Assembly: GCF_047496725.1 (NCBI RefSeq)
Contig: NC_132980.1
Location: 5,688,072 to 5,752,071 of the forward strand
Direction of reading: 5' to 3'
DNA length: 64,000 bases
DNA from: Anoplolepis gracilipes
Taxonomy: Eukaryota > Arthropoda > Insecta > Hymenoptera > Formicidae
The position numbers and the translations under genes were made by a program. This document shows, in pieces, positions 35,224 through 49,400 of the stretch (position 1 is the first letter of the stretch; the number at the start of each line of letters is the position of its first letter). Below the pieces are notes generated by a model. That model was given only the letters and a program-made list of their open reading frames with translations, was not told the DNA's origin and made no database searches.

Positions 35224-36520
35224 CAGAAATCTTTGAACTATTAGGCAAACTAGTTACATTATTTATCGAATTCATATAACAGCTAGAATATAGTTGTATA
35301 ATTAACATTTATAACATTTAAGCATTACCTGATATGACTTTTCTTGTAGTATTCTAATATATTTAATTAATTTTTATTGTAGTATTATAATACATTTTAT
35401 TACTCAATTGCATGATAAATGTGTATAAGCGCAATCCCAACGGAAACTTAATTTTTTTATAAATATAAACAAAACTATGATAAAAATAAAACGTACAAAA
35501 GTTTTTAGGAAGGAACAATCTATTTTTATATAAAAAGTTATAAGTAAATAAAAAAAGTTAAAAGTTTGAAATAATAAAGCTCTTGCTAACAATAAGCTCG
35601 TTGTTTATTAAAAACTTATAAATAAAAAAAGATTCAGTTATTATATCTATCTTTTGCACATTACATGAAAATACACTAAAAATTTGTATATATTTTATTT
35701 TTACAATAGTTTTGTTTATATTTATAAAAACACTAAGTTTCCCCCAAGGTAGTATTTATACACATTTATATTTCATGTTATAATTGATTAAGTATGAAGA
35801 ATGTTGTTATTCTAATATTATTCTCATTATTAATGTCATATTAATATATTTCTCAGAATATGCCGTGACTTTTGACACCGCAACAATTTCAGTCACACAT
35901 ACATAAATGTATTTTATACAATAACAACAGTAATAGGATAATCGACTTACTAGGTCATCTGCAAATCATTATTAAAAACAAAAACTTATTTATACTAATA
36001 TTTATCCTTTACATAATCGATTGCCAAAAAAATTTTTTAAAGTCATAAACATAAACGGCTTATTTCCATACTCGATTAAACTCCTCGCGAATAAATTATA
36101 TTCGACATAATGCAATTTTTTAACGAATCTTCTATGATGTTTTTCGCCCAGATATTCATTACTAAAACAAAATCGAGTTATTGACTTTGGACGCTAATAA
36201 CTAGTGAAAAATGATCGTACAATAATCATATAAAAGCAATTTAAAAAGAAAAGAGCACTTTAAAATGCTCTTATTGTTTTTTTAATCATTAGTTATTTTT
36301 AAAGCGTAATTATTACTTAAATAGCAAATAAAAGTTGCACTTTTATCATTCCTTATTTAAATCAATGAAAGTTAAGGAAAGAAACGCTAAAATTTTCATG
36401 AACTTTACAACATTTACAAGTAAAAAACATTCCAGTTACTCGTACAAGAGACCAAAGTGTAAAATTTATTCTAAATATTTCAAAAACTTAAATTAATGAT
36501 TATTGTACAATCATTTGTAT
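33560..36520. other. Unassigned 3-kb AT-rich segment (repeated at about 38715-41670)
   Basis: Begins where FAS exon 9 homology ends and runs to a truncated TTAA element. It holds no recognised gene or transposase, and its open frames are short and AT-rich. A (GA)n tract lies at 35179-35222 (40338-40374 in the second copy). The intact FAS has no counterpart at this point, so this DNA was joined to the exon 9 stump before the tandem duplication. Confidence 0.6.
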
Positions 36521-36526
36521 CACTGA

Positions 36527-37223
36527 GAAGAAAAAAATGTGGCAATATGGTAATTTTTCATAAATTGATCAAATTGCAAATTAACATATGAGGCCTAGTC
36601 GCTTCTCGCTTATACGTTTGTATATAGAGACTTCTTCAGATGAAAAGATAGATTATTTAAAATGTCAAGAGAAGCTCAGCTGAATGCTATGTTGCCACGT
36701 TTTCACAATAAATAATATGTCATCTCGGATAATAGGACGAAATTGAGAAAATTATATTCAATATCTTTTAAACTAGTCAGTACTTGACCAAAATTATGTA
36801 ATCAAATAATTCCTCTACATTTAAACTATACTTTTGCAAATTTTGAATAAATTCCTATTATTATTTCTATCTATTTCAGCTCTTAAATCAACACGATCAC
36901 AAGTTTTTTATAAGATAGAAAATCTGTAATCGTATCAATTTAAGCGCTAAAAAGGACAAAGAAATAACTATATTTATACTTATTTATATAAATAATTACA
37001 TTTATAATTATATTAATACTTTTACTTATAATTAGATCCACAAAATAATTATATTTATAATAATATCGATAGGTAAATTTATTGCAAATTAAAATCCTTA
37101 TAACTTTTGATTGCTTTAGTGAATCAACTCCAGGCTTTTTTATAAGTCTCTGAACATGTATCAGAACAATCTGTGCAAATTTCATTAAATTCCTATTTTT
37201 TTAAAAATAGGTACTAAACATCC
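36527..37223. mobile_element. Hybrid TTAA-element fragment at the tandem-duplication joint
   Basis: The left border (GAGAAGAAAAAAATGTGGC) and left half match the fragment at 41673-42372. The right half, from about 36830, matches element E1 at 30962-32053, including GCGCTAAAAAGGACAAAG. This is the mosaic expected of a crossover product. TTAA follows at 37224-37227. Confidence 0.8.
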
Positions 37224-37273
37224 TTAATACAAAATACATATTGTTATGTATGTTATTAATTCCATTTTTCAAG

Positions 37274-38712
37274 GGCATAATAGCATTTGAAGCCGGTATT
37301 ATTTCACCAAACATCAATTATACATCACCAAGAAATGATATAGATGCCGTTGTAAATGGAAGCATTCAAGTACCTACAGAAGCAACGCCAATTAAAAATG
37401 GTTACATAGGCATTAATTCTCTTGGCTTCGGAGTATCTAATGCTCATATGTTAATAAAATGGAATACCAAAGAGAAAATTAATAATGGAACAGGAAACGA
37501 CGGCTTGTCAAGACTCGTGGTATTATCTGGACGCACAAAAAAATCAGTAAATTTGTTTTTGAACGATGTTAGTAGATATTTTAAGCAACGTTAAAAAATA
37601 TTATATTTCTTGCAGAAAATTTAAGAAAATTATTTTTCTCATAGGTCGCTAATTGTTCTACAGGTGCCGAATATATTCGTTTATTACACGATATTTTTGC
37701 AGACAATATAGAGGGCCATCCATGGAGAGGATATATTATACTGAAGCAATGCACTTTGCAACAAAGTTCAATAAAAGAGATTCAAATTTATGAGAATGTA
37801 AAAAGATTTATTTGGTTTATATTCTCTGCCTTAGGCGCGCAATGGCCAGGAATGGGTATAAATATTCAATATTTAACGTTTCACGTATGATAGTACATTG
37901 AAATAATGACATGATATAATTCCTAAATTAAATCTTTATCAGGTCGAGATTTATTAAAATTTCACGTCTTTGCAAATGCTATAGAAAAGTGCGACAATAT
38001 TTTAAAATTATATGATATAAATATCATGGACATTTTAACAAAGCAAGACGAAGAAGGATGCAAAAATGCTTTACATGCATTTGTCAGCATTGTTGCTATT
38101 CAGGTATATTATTAAAAACATTATAAATATATATAAAGAAATATGCCCAATTTTTAAATATAACATGTATAATACAATATAAAAAAATAACTCTGTATAA
38201 CTTTATAGATCGCCTTAGTAGATCTTCTCACATCTTTAGAAATTACTGCAGATTACATGATTAGTCATTCTGCTGGTGAATTGGGTTGCGCATATGCGGA
38301 TAAATGTCTAACTCTTGAACAAACTATTTTATCGGCATACTTTATTGGTATAGCCTGTGTCGAAAAGAATATAATTCACAGTTCTATGGCAGTTGTGAAC
38401 CTTGATTACGCCTAAAAAATATATGTCCAGCAAACATTGAAATAATATGCTACAATAATCAAAACAGCAACATAGTATGTGGTCCTGCAGAATCCATAAA
38501 AAAATTCGTGAAAAAATTACAGGTATTGTTTTTAATTTAATTTTTAATCAAATTGATCTTCTAACTTGATCTTTTTGGTTTAAAACTATTAAATTCTAAG
38601 ATTTAATTTATTTTACACTTTCTTGCATCGATTAACTTTGTTTGGCAGATTAACAACATTATGTGAACGAAATTTCCTGCGATATACCATATCACAGTCA
38701 TTATCTCGCACC
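37274..38712 (+). pseudogene. Fatty acid synthase copy 2, fragment (end of KS, part of MAT)
   Basis: Holds only exons 5-8 and the exon 9 stump: 37274-37567, about 37645-37855, 37943-38103, 38209-38522 and about 38648-38712. There is no KS N-terminal half or active-site Cys exon. Exon 8 has lost 4 bp relative to copies 1 and 3 just after the codons for LDY, creating an in-frame TAA at 38413-38415. Exon 9 lacks one base and then stops matching. The MAT serine motif SHSAGE is present, but no complete domain remains. It is the product of the tandem duplication of part of copy 1, not an independent gene. Confidence 0.9.
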
Positions 38713-40335
38713 CATTAAAATCACCCGAAATCTTTTTATCATAATTTTTTTTGTTATTTTTTAAATGCACTATTTTACCATAACCTAGCACAACTTGTTA
38801 TAATTGAAAATATTGAAAAATTCCGAAAGTGTAGTACTGACCTAAAAAATTGTTCAATTCCTTTTTCTATCATGTTTTTCATATTACAGTTTTAATACTT
38901 GAGCACAATATGGCACAAATATAGCACAATTCAGCACATTAGTTAAAATACGTTAATTTGAAAAATAAGAGGCTAATTTTTAATAGGTTTATTCGATAAA
39001 ATTCTGCATTATGAAACACATGTTCCACTATGTTTTGTTTACGAACTTTTTACCCACATGTGTATCTACGTTAATGCCACGTAGCACATCGGACGGAATT
39101 ATAATATAGAATTTCAAATCAAATCTTGTCCGAATTCCACAACCTAACGCCACATCCTGTATATATAGAATGATATTAAAATAATTGACTCGGCCATTAC
39201 GCACATGCTATGACACTTGCAATTCAAATCTCGTACATTACCATTTTAATTCAAGCACACTCGGTAGCGCCCGTTACTTTCGTAACGTCAGTGCAAAAAT
39301 TTTGATTTTGATGAAATTTTGCACACATGGCAGTTTAAGATAAATAAATAAATTTAGAAAATTTTAAATTTGTTACTAATAAAGATTCTAAGGAATGAAA
39401 GTCTTTCTCATATATGTAGAGTAGCTTTTCGCTTTTTTCAATATATCTTGAAAATATTACGTGAACGATAAAATAAGTATGTAACATGTGATGTTAATAT
39501 ATTCCATGATCTTTCAGATCACATTATACTACACAATATAAAAAAGATATTTTAGCGTAATTTTCCCTATTCAGAAAATTCAATGACGCAACGATACTAC
39601 TTTTGTAAGTTAAGGAATGGAAAAATACGTTTAATTAAGCAAAATATTAGTATCATTATCAATTATGAGTTATTTTGTGAAAACATAAAAATATGTATAG
39701 ATAATAAAATTAATATTTCATATAACTAAAATTATTAATTGATCGAATTGAAATGAAAAAACTTTACATAAATAAATAAGTTGACGAAAAAAAACCTTAC
39801 CAAAATTTTAATTTTGATAAAACTATAATATATAATATATGATATACAAATACATAGCTAAATATAATTAGAAATTTTTCGTTGCCGGTAAAATTATTAC
39901 AATATTATTTAAAGAATTATTACATTCAGAGTAAAAGTATATCTTTATTTTTATTTATATTTATTTTTATTAATATTTATTTAATATTTAATATTTAATA
40001 TTTATTTTATATTTTTTTATTTTATTTATTAATTTTAATATTATAACGCAATAGTTAGAGATCTTTTATAGAAGAAAAAATTAATTTTTGAGACAAATAC
40101 AATAAAAGATTGTTAAATTTTAAACAAATTTTTTTTATAATAGGTAAGATAGTAGTGTATAAATTTGATTACAAAAATTGTAAGATTTTTTGAAAAAATA
40201 AATTTTATAGTAATAGATAATAAAGATGAATTGAAATTCCAAAATTGTTTAAAAATATAATATTTTCTTAATCATTAAACCTTATTTGATACGTGTAATT
40301 AAAGTCGAAATTTTAAATACAACTCTATTAAATTT

Positions 40336-40378
<43 letters not shown>

Positions 40379-41672
40379 GAAATCTTTGAACTATTAGGCA
40401 AACTAGTTACATTATTTATCGAATTCATATAACAGCTAGAATATAGTTGTATAATTAACATTTATAACATTTAAGCATTACCTGATATAACTTTTCTTGT
40501 AGTATTATAATATATTTAATTAACTTTTATTGTAGTATTATAATACATTTTATTACTCAATTGCATGATAAATGTGTTTAAGCGCAATCCCAACGGAAAC
40601 TTAATTTTTTTATAAATATAAACAAAACTATGATAAAAATAAAACGTAGAAAAGTTTTTAGGAAGGAGCAATCTATTTTTATATAAAAAGTTATAAGTAA
40701 ATAAAAAAAGTTAAAAGTTTGAAATAATAAAGCTCTTGCTAACTAACAATAAACTCGTTGTTTATTAAAAACTTATAAATAAAAAAAGATTCAGTTATTA
40801 TATCTATCTTTTGTACATTACATGAAAATACACTAAAAATTTGTATATATTTTATTTTTACAATAGTTTTGTTTATATTTATAAAAAAACTAAGTTTCCG
40901 CCGAGGTAGCATTTATACACATTTATATTTCATGTTATAATTGATTAAGTATGAAGAATGTTGTTATTCTAATATTATTCTCATTATTAATGTCATATTA
41001 ATATATTTCTCAGAATATGCCGTGACTTTTGACGCCGCAACAATTTCTGTCACACATACATAAATGTATTTTATACAATAACAACAGTAATAAGATAATC
41101 GACTTACTAGGTCATCTGCAAATCATTATTAAAAACAAAAACTTATTTATACTAATATTTATCCTTTACATAATCGATTGCCAAAAAAATTTTTTAAAGT
41201 CATAAACATAAACGGCTTATTTCCATACTCGATTAAACTCCTCGCGAATAAATTATATTCGACATAATGCAATTTTTTAACGAATCTTCTATGATGTTTT
41301 TTGCCCAGATATTCATTACTAAAACAAAATCGAGTTATTGACTTTGGACGCTAATAACTAGTGAAAAATGATCGTACAATAATCATATAAAAGCAATTTA
41401 AACAGAAAAGATAGCACTTTAAAATACTATTGTTTTTTTAATCATTAGTTATTTTTAAAGCGTAATTATTACTCAAATAAAAATTGCACTTTTATCATTC
41501 CTTATTTAAATCAATGAAAGTTAAGGAAAGAAACGCTAAAATTTTCATGAACTTTACAACATTTACAAGTAAAAAACATTCCAGTTACTCGTACAAGAGA
41601 CCAAAGTGTAAAATTTATTCTAAATATTTCAAAAACTTAAATTAATCATTATTGTACAATCATTTGTATCAC

Positions 41673-42372
41673 CGAGAAGAAAAAAATGTGGCAATATGGT
41701 AATTTTTCATAAATTGATCAAATTGCAAATTAACATATGAGGCCTAGTCGCTTCTCGCTTATACGTTTGTATATAGAGACTTCTTCAGATGAAAAGATAG
41801 ATTATTTAAAATGTCAAGAGAAGCTCAGCTGAATGCTTTGTTGCCACGTTTTCACAATAAATAATATGTCATCTCGGATAATAAAACGAAATTGAGAAAA
41901 TTATATTTAATATCTTTTGAACTAGTCAGTACTTGACCAAAATTATGTGATCAAATATTTCCTCTATATTTAAGCTATACTTTTGCAAATTTTGAATAAA
42001 TTCCTATTATTATTTCTATCTATTTCAGCTCTTAAGTCAACACGATCACAAGTTTTTTATAAGATAGAAAATCTGTAATCGTATCAATTTAAGGGCTAAA
42101 AAGAACAGAGAAATAACTATATTTATACTTATTTATATAAATAATTACATTTACAATTATATTAATACTTTTACTTATAATTAGATCCACAAAATAATTA
42201 TATTTATAATAATATCGACAGGTAAATTTATTGCAAATAAAAATTCTTTTAACTTTTGATTGCTTCAGTGAATCAACTCCAGGTTTATTTATAAGTTTCT
42301 GAACATGTATCAGAACAATCTGTGCAAATTTTATTAAATTTCTATTTTTTTTAAAATAGGTACTAAACATCC
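41673..42372. mobile_element. TTAA-flanked element, right-hand fragment (copy E2)
   Basis: Truncated at the left by the same junction as the hybrid copy. Carries its own variants (GGGCTAAAAAGAACAGAG). Ends at TTAA 42373-42376, directly before the FAS upstream region. Confidence 0.8.
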
Positions 42373-42654
42373 TTAAATAGTTTTATTTCAAAATCAATGA
42401 CTTCCAGAGACCAATAAATAGATTATTTATATTAAATTATATAATTAATAAATTAAGCAGAGTATCAAAAATGGTAATTAAAAATGTTTAGCTTATTATT
42501 TAATGTATGTTATAAGTTTTGCATTTAATATTTTATTTTTATTTTAAATAATATATGTAAACTAAAATAAAATTTATTTTTATTTTACAAAGCAAATACA
42601 AAAGTGATTATACATTTCCACTTTCACTTTCATTTTTATTTACATTTTCACTTT

Positions 42655-42806
42655 CTCTCCCTTATCGCTTGCTATGCATTTCCGTGGCAACTTCTTTACA
42701 TTCTCTGTTGTGTGCGAGAGAAGAAGCACGACATAAGGGCTATCTTTATCTTTCGGTGTCTGCGTCAGCTAGACCATAAGAACGTGCAGTCTAATATTTA
42801 AGTCTA
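42655..42806 (+). promoter_or_regulatory. Conserved block upstream of intact FAS (possible promoter/5' UTR exon)
   Basis: Counterpart of 27513-27666 with scattered substitutions. GCTATGCATTTCC, GTCAGCTAGACC and CTATGGTAATTTC are kept. It sits about 360-510 bp before the FAS ATG. Confidence 0.35.
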
Positions 42807-43168
42807 TGGTAATTTCTTGACCAAATAACTTTACGTATTAGCTCTCTCACATTATGTAGAACAATGTTTTATGTATGGTTCAAACATTTCCTTTGAAAAT
42901 GATTAGAATTACAAAATTGTACAAAAAAATTTTAAATGCAATGACCTACTGTCAGTAATTATACATTCGCAAAAATTTAAATAATTAAAAAGTAACACTC
43001 TTTATATAAATAACGATTCGCTCACTCTATCGTCTATATTCTTATACTCTTTATCTATACTAGAAGTTATATAGCAAATATAGTTTTGACATTATTATAA
43101 ATAAAATAACACATTTATAATCTATATACTATTGTTCCGGATTAACATATACGAAAATAATTGACATC

Positions 43169-43436
43169 ATGGAAGAAAAAACATGCAGAGAGTGCACTAG
43201 TTTGAATTTTAGTGAGGAAATCGTTATTTCAGGTATCGCTGGTAGATTTCCAAATTCAAATAATATGACTCAGCTACGAGAAAACCTATTCAACAAAATT
43301 AATCTTCTTAGAATAGATCACGGTCGATGGAAAAAAGGTAATTACAATTAATAGTTTTACATTTATTTGCGATTTGTTTTATGGTAAAATATATACGTTC
43401 TCTTGTCCAATAATTAGATAGTTACATACTTACTAA

Positions 43437-43473
<37 letters not shown>

Positions 43474-46400
43474 TTTTCCTTTAATAAAATATGTGACACA
43501 TTAAGTTTGTCTAGTAACAGCGTGACCGATATAACTTCTAAGCTATTTATTATAAACAAATAAAGTAAATTACATATACACTACTCATTCAATACTATGA
43601 CGCTTTTGTATTGATATGTAATCCAATCATCATCGTTGTCAACTATTGCTTGAGTTTTTCAAAGCATGTTTTCTATCAATTTTAAAGCATTTTTTCGAAA
43701 TAAAAATCGCCATATCGAATTAATCTGTAGCGATAATTATTTTATCATGTACACTTTTTTTACGTAGATATATATCTTCATTAATTTCCAGACATTTTAA
43801 ATAAGATTTGCATTTGCTGATGATTAGTTTAATGTTTTGATGTTATTTTCTTCTTTCCACTGGCAGCAAAAGTGGCTTTGGAGTTTTTGGATCGTTGTCT
43901 TCTTGAAGAATCCAATCTTGATTGTTGTATTGAAAGCACTTTAGAAAATAACTGTACAATCCGTTTGTTCACTGTCTTCAATCTTTTTCGTGTTTTACTG
44001 CGATTCTGGCAAATCATCAACGGTATTTGTTGTATCATTCACTTGTTTACAAATGTTTTTGAATTTTTTATATATTTAATTCTTTTAAATACGTTCAAGA
44101 TCATATAGTTTCGAATCTTATTAATTTTAGCGCAAGCGTTAAATACGTCATTTTCGAAGGTAAATTGATAGACTGAGGCTTTTTATGCGTCGTAGAGGAA
44201 AAGTCCCTCCAGCTGCTCGTTCGAAAATTTTCGTTGTAATGATTGTCAACAGAAGTTCGCCCGATCACGCTCTTATCAGACAGACTGTATATTAAAAATT
44301 TATTATTACGTACATGTGATAATTTTTATTTGTAAAAGATCATCCAGATTTACCGGAACGCATGGGAACAATTAATAATGTAGAAAAATTCGACGCCGAC
44401 TTTTTCAATTTATCTTTCGAACAAGCGCACACTCTCGATTCTATGTCGAGAATGTTATTAGAACATACTTATGAGGCAATTATCGATGCGGGAATTAATC
44501 CAAAACAATTACGAGGAAGAAATACTGCCGTGATCATAGGGACGTGTTTTATTGAATCGCAAAAGAAATTTATGTATGAAAATCCTGAGGTAGAAAAAAT
44601 TATTAATTAAGAAATAAAAAAAATAGTTGAAATAAAGAATTTTTTATTAAATTTATTGTTTACATATGTGAATTGTTGCTTATAATTAGAAGGTAGAGGG
44701 TCTAGGCATTGTTGGATGTAGCAAATCTATACAGCCAAATATGCTTTCACGTTTCCTGGATTTGAAAGGACCTTCTTATACAGTCGATACAGCATGCAGC
44801 TCTAGTCTTCATGCTATGGCCCTTGGTTATCGTCATATTATGTCGGGTGAATGCGACGATGCGATAATTGGAGCCACAAATCTATGTTTAAATCCCGTCA
44901 TAAATCTGCAGTTCTTTCGTCTTGGTATTATTATTAAAATTAATTAATATCTCATTGGATTCTATACCAGAGTGTCCGTCTATCCATCTTTTACTTGATA
45001 GTAATTGTTAAAAGGAGGTTCGAGTAATATTGTCAGTCTCTATTTTATATTTATTTTTACTTCATAAATTTAGTCTTTAGAAATGAGATATGAATTATAA
45101 AACACTCTGTATATATATACTAATACTATATGATTTTTTAGGTGTTTTGTCACCGGATGGTTACTGCAAACCTTTTGATGCCTCTGCTAGCGGTTATTCG
45201 CGTAGCGAAACCGTGTCGGTGCTATATATTCAAAAGGCAAAAAACGCTAAAAGAATTTATGCTACATGTAAACATATTAAATTAAATAACGATGGATATA
45301 AGAAAGAAGGAATAACGTTTCCGTCGATGCATATCCAGAGCAAATTAATGACAGAATGTTACGAAGAATGCGGAGTATTACCATCCTGTCTAGATTACGT
45401 TGAAGCGCATGGTACGGCTACCAAAGCTGGCGACCCTGAAGAAATAAATGCTATTCTTAATGCTTTGTGTAAAAATAGAAAGACTCCGCTAATGATCGGT
45501 TCCATAAAATCTAATCTTGGTCACGGTGAACCAGCCAGTGGTTTCACTCAAATAGCTAAGGTAGGATAAGTAAATAACATCTACTATGTTTTTACGATGA
45601 AAAAAGTAATATATGACAAATTCTGCATATATAACTAATGATTTTTATTTTTTTATATGGAAAAAAGTCTCTCTACTATTTCGGTATTATATGCAATCGT
45701 GAGAACCTCGAAGATTATTGTTAATTAAATTATCTACACAAAAGATCAAATTGTTACGTCTTTTATTTTCTTCATTAATTTTTTTAATAAAAAATAATGA
45801 GATTTTTGTAGAACAATTTTTTTTTAATTTATTATTCATTGTAAGCTATAAAATGAGCACATTAATTGCCTCGAACTTTTAAAATATATAAATCTTAATA
45901 TCTTAGTCAAGTTGCTTAGGAAAGTCTCTCCTTTCCAGTATCAGACAGTGTATAAATCCTTCAAACCTTTAAACCATTTATTCGTTGTCGTGCAACTAAG
46001 TTTTCAGATCAATTAAATAATTAAATAAATAAATTTTTAATAATAGTAGTCAAGCAGATGCATTAAGGATGTTTAGCACCTACAATCGGAGCAAAAACTA
46101 GTCGAAATTGACGAATATATACTTTTCTCATATATTTTAATATATGATTATTATAAAGATTGCATAAAGTCTTATTATTTATTTATAGTTAGAGTGTATA
46201 AATGTATTTTCGAACTTCTGTTGCTTTTTTTTGGAAAATTTTCGTGTTTCTTAAATTATAATGAGAAATTTTTATTATTGACGGTACCTCGATATCAACA
46301 TTACAGCACAAAATTTGAATTATTAAAATAAAAGAATTTACTCGTACAGAGTAATTTAAAATAAAGGAATTTACTCGTACAGAGTAATTTAAAATGTTAG

Positions 46401-49400
46401 AATAAAAATTTAGAATTATAATAGTGAATAATGACAAAATATAGAAGATTTTTAAATATTTTTTTGATAAATTTAATAATTTGTCATTTCTCCGAGAAGA
46501 AAGAAATGTGGCAATATGGTAATTTTTCATAAGTTGGTCAAATTGCAAATTGACATGTGAGGCTTAGTCGCTTCTCGCTTACACGTTTGTATATAGAGGC
46601 TTCTTCAGATGAAAAGATAGGGTATTTAAAATGTCAAAAGAAAGCTCAGCTGAATGCTATATTGTCATGTTTTCGCAATAAATAATATGTCATCTCGGAT
46701 AATAGGACGAAATTGAGAAAATTATATTCAATATCTTTTGAACTAGTCAGTACTTGACCAAAATTATGTAATTAAATAATTCCTCTACATTTAAACTATA
46801 CTTTTGCAAATTTAGAATAAATTCCTATTATTATTTCTATCTATTTTAGCTCTTAAATCAACACGATCACAGGTTTTTTATAAGATAGAAGATCTGTAAT
46901 CGTATGATTTTAAGGGCTAAAAAGAACAGTAATAATTATGTTTATAATTATACTAATACTTTTACTTATAATTAAATCCATAAAATAATTATATTTATAG
47001 TAATATCGACGGGTAAATTCATTGCAAATTAAAATTTTTATAACTTTTGATTGCTTCAGTGAATCAACTCCAGGTTTTTTTATAAGTCTCTGAACATGTA
47101 TCAGAACAATCTGTGCAAATTTCATTAAATTCCTATTTTTTTAAAAATAGGTACTAAACATCCTTAATACAAAATACATATTGTTATGTATGTTATTAAT
47201 TCCATTTTTCAAGGGCATAATAGCATTTGAAACCGGTCTTATTCCACCAAACATCAATTATACATCACCAAGAAATGATATAGATGCCTTTGTAAATGGA
47301 AGCATTCAAGTAGTTACAGAAGCAGTGCCAATTAAGAATGGTTACATAGGCATTAATTCTCTTGGCTTCGGAGGATCCAATGCTCATATGTTAATAAAAT
47401 GGAATACCAAAGAGAAAATTAATAATGGAACAGGAAACGACGGCTTGTCAAGACTCGTGGTATTATCTGGACGCACAAAAGAATCAGTAAATTTGTTTTT
47501 GAACGATGTTAGTAGATATTTTAAGCAACGTTAAAAAATATTATATTTCTTGCAGAAAATTTAAGAAAATTATTTTTCTCGTAGGTTGCTAATCATTCTA
47601 TAGATGCCGAATATATTCGTTTATTACACGATATTTTTGCAGACAATATAGAGGGCCATCCATGGAGAGGATATATTATACTGAAGCAGTGCACTTTGCA
47701 ACAAAGTTCAATAAAAGAGATTCAAAATTATGAGAATGTAAAAAGACCTATTTGGTTTATATTCTCTGCCTTAGGCGCGCAATGGCCAGGAATGGGTATA
47801 AATATTCAATATTTAACGTTTCACGTATGATAGTACATTGAAATAATGACATGATATAATTCCTAAATTAAATCTTTATCAGGTCGAGATTTATTAAAAT
47901 TTCACGTCTTTGCAAATGCTATAGAAAAGTGCGACAATATTTTAAAATTATATGATATAAATATCATGGACATTTTAACAAAGCAAGACGAAGAAGGATG
48001 CAAAAATGCTTTACATGCATTTGTCAGCATTGTTGCTATTCAGGTATATTATTAAAAACATTATAAATATATATAAAGGAATATGCTCAATTTTTAAATA
48101 TAACATGTATAATACAATATAAAAAAATAACTCTGTATAACTTTATAGATCGCCTTAGTAGATCTTCTCACATCTTTAGAAATTACTGCAGATTACATGA
48201 TTAGTCATTCTGCTGGTGAATTGGGTTGTGCATATGCGGATAAATGTCTAACTCTTGAACAAACTATTTTATCGGCATACTTTATTGGTATAGCCTGTGT
48301 CGAAAAAAATATAATTAACAGTTCTATGGCAGTTGTGAACCTTGATTACAAACGCCTAAAAAATATATGTCCAGCAAACATTGAAATAATATGCTACAAT
48401 AATCAAAACAGCAACATAGTATGTGGTCCTGCAGAATCCATAAAAAAATTCGTGAAAAAATTACAGGTATTGTTTTTAATTTAATTTTTAATCAAATTGA
48501 TCTTCTAACTTGTTTCTTGGTTTGAAAAAATTGAACTCTAAGATTTAATTTGTTTTACTTATGTTTGGCAGATTAACGACATTAATGTGAACGAAATGTC
48601 ATGCGATATACCATATCACAGTCATTATCTCGCATCTATAAAAACTCGACTTTTATTTGACTTGAATCAAATAATAACACGGCCAAAAAAACGAAGCCTA
48701 AGGTGGATCAGTACTTCCGTACCTTGTATCGAATGGTCCAGTCAGGCAGCGACATTATCTTCAGCATATTATCACACATATAGTATTTTAAATGCCATAC
48801 TATTTGAACAAGCAACGAATTTAATTCCAAATAACGCAGTGACTATCGAAATTTCACCGGATGGCATTCTGCAGCACATCTTGAAGAAATCTTTACATCC
48901 AAAAGTGACAAACATCGTACTGACTGAGCGCACTGAGCAAGATACTGATGTAACTTTACGAGAGATTGGAAAACTTTACAATTGTGGCTTACAACCGCAG
49001 ATCGCTAATTTATATCCGCTAGTAGAATTTCCAGTTAGTCGAGGCACTCCTATGATCTCTCCATCTATCAGGTAAAATGCAGTGTCATAATTAATCTCTC
49101 TACATGTTGCTTATGTATAAATAAAAAATATTTAGATACATACGAGCATATAGAGGAACGTGGGGTAGAACGGCATCGCGGGGTACAATGGTGCAGAGTC
49201 GATATATTTTTACAGAGATGCTTTCATGTCATGAAATATGTTGCAATTATTGCTATTAGATGTCTCTTTCTGCGTGCTGTTATCAGTGGTCGCAATATTT
49301 TTAGTTGAAAGTTGTTAGAAATTATTTAATGCACTTGCTGTGCTCTCCGCCACTGAGTTGTAATTCTTCCATATATTTACATAAGGTAAACAATGATAAA

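Larger units (their letters stand above)
32054..42372. repeat. Two-unit tandem duplication, about 5.2 kb per unit
   Basis: Unit 1 (32054-37223) and unit 2 (37224-42372) are near-identical along their length. Each holds FAS exons 5-8, a stump of exon 9, about 3 kb of unassigned AT-rich DNA with a (GA)n run, and a TTAA-element fragment at the right end. Small differences include the 10-bp insertion in unit 1, a 4-bp deletion in unit 2 exon 8, and different (GA)n lengths. The joints fall within TTAA elements. Confidence 0.85.
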
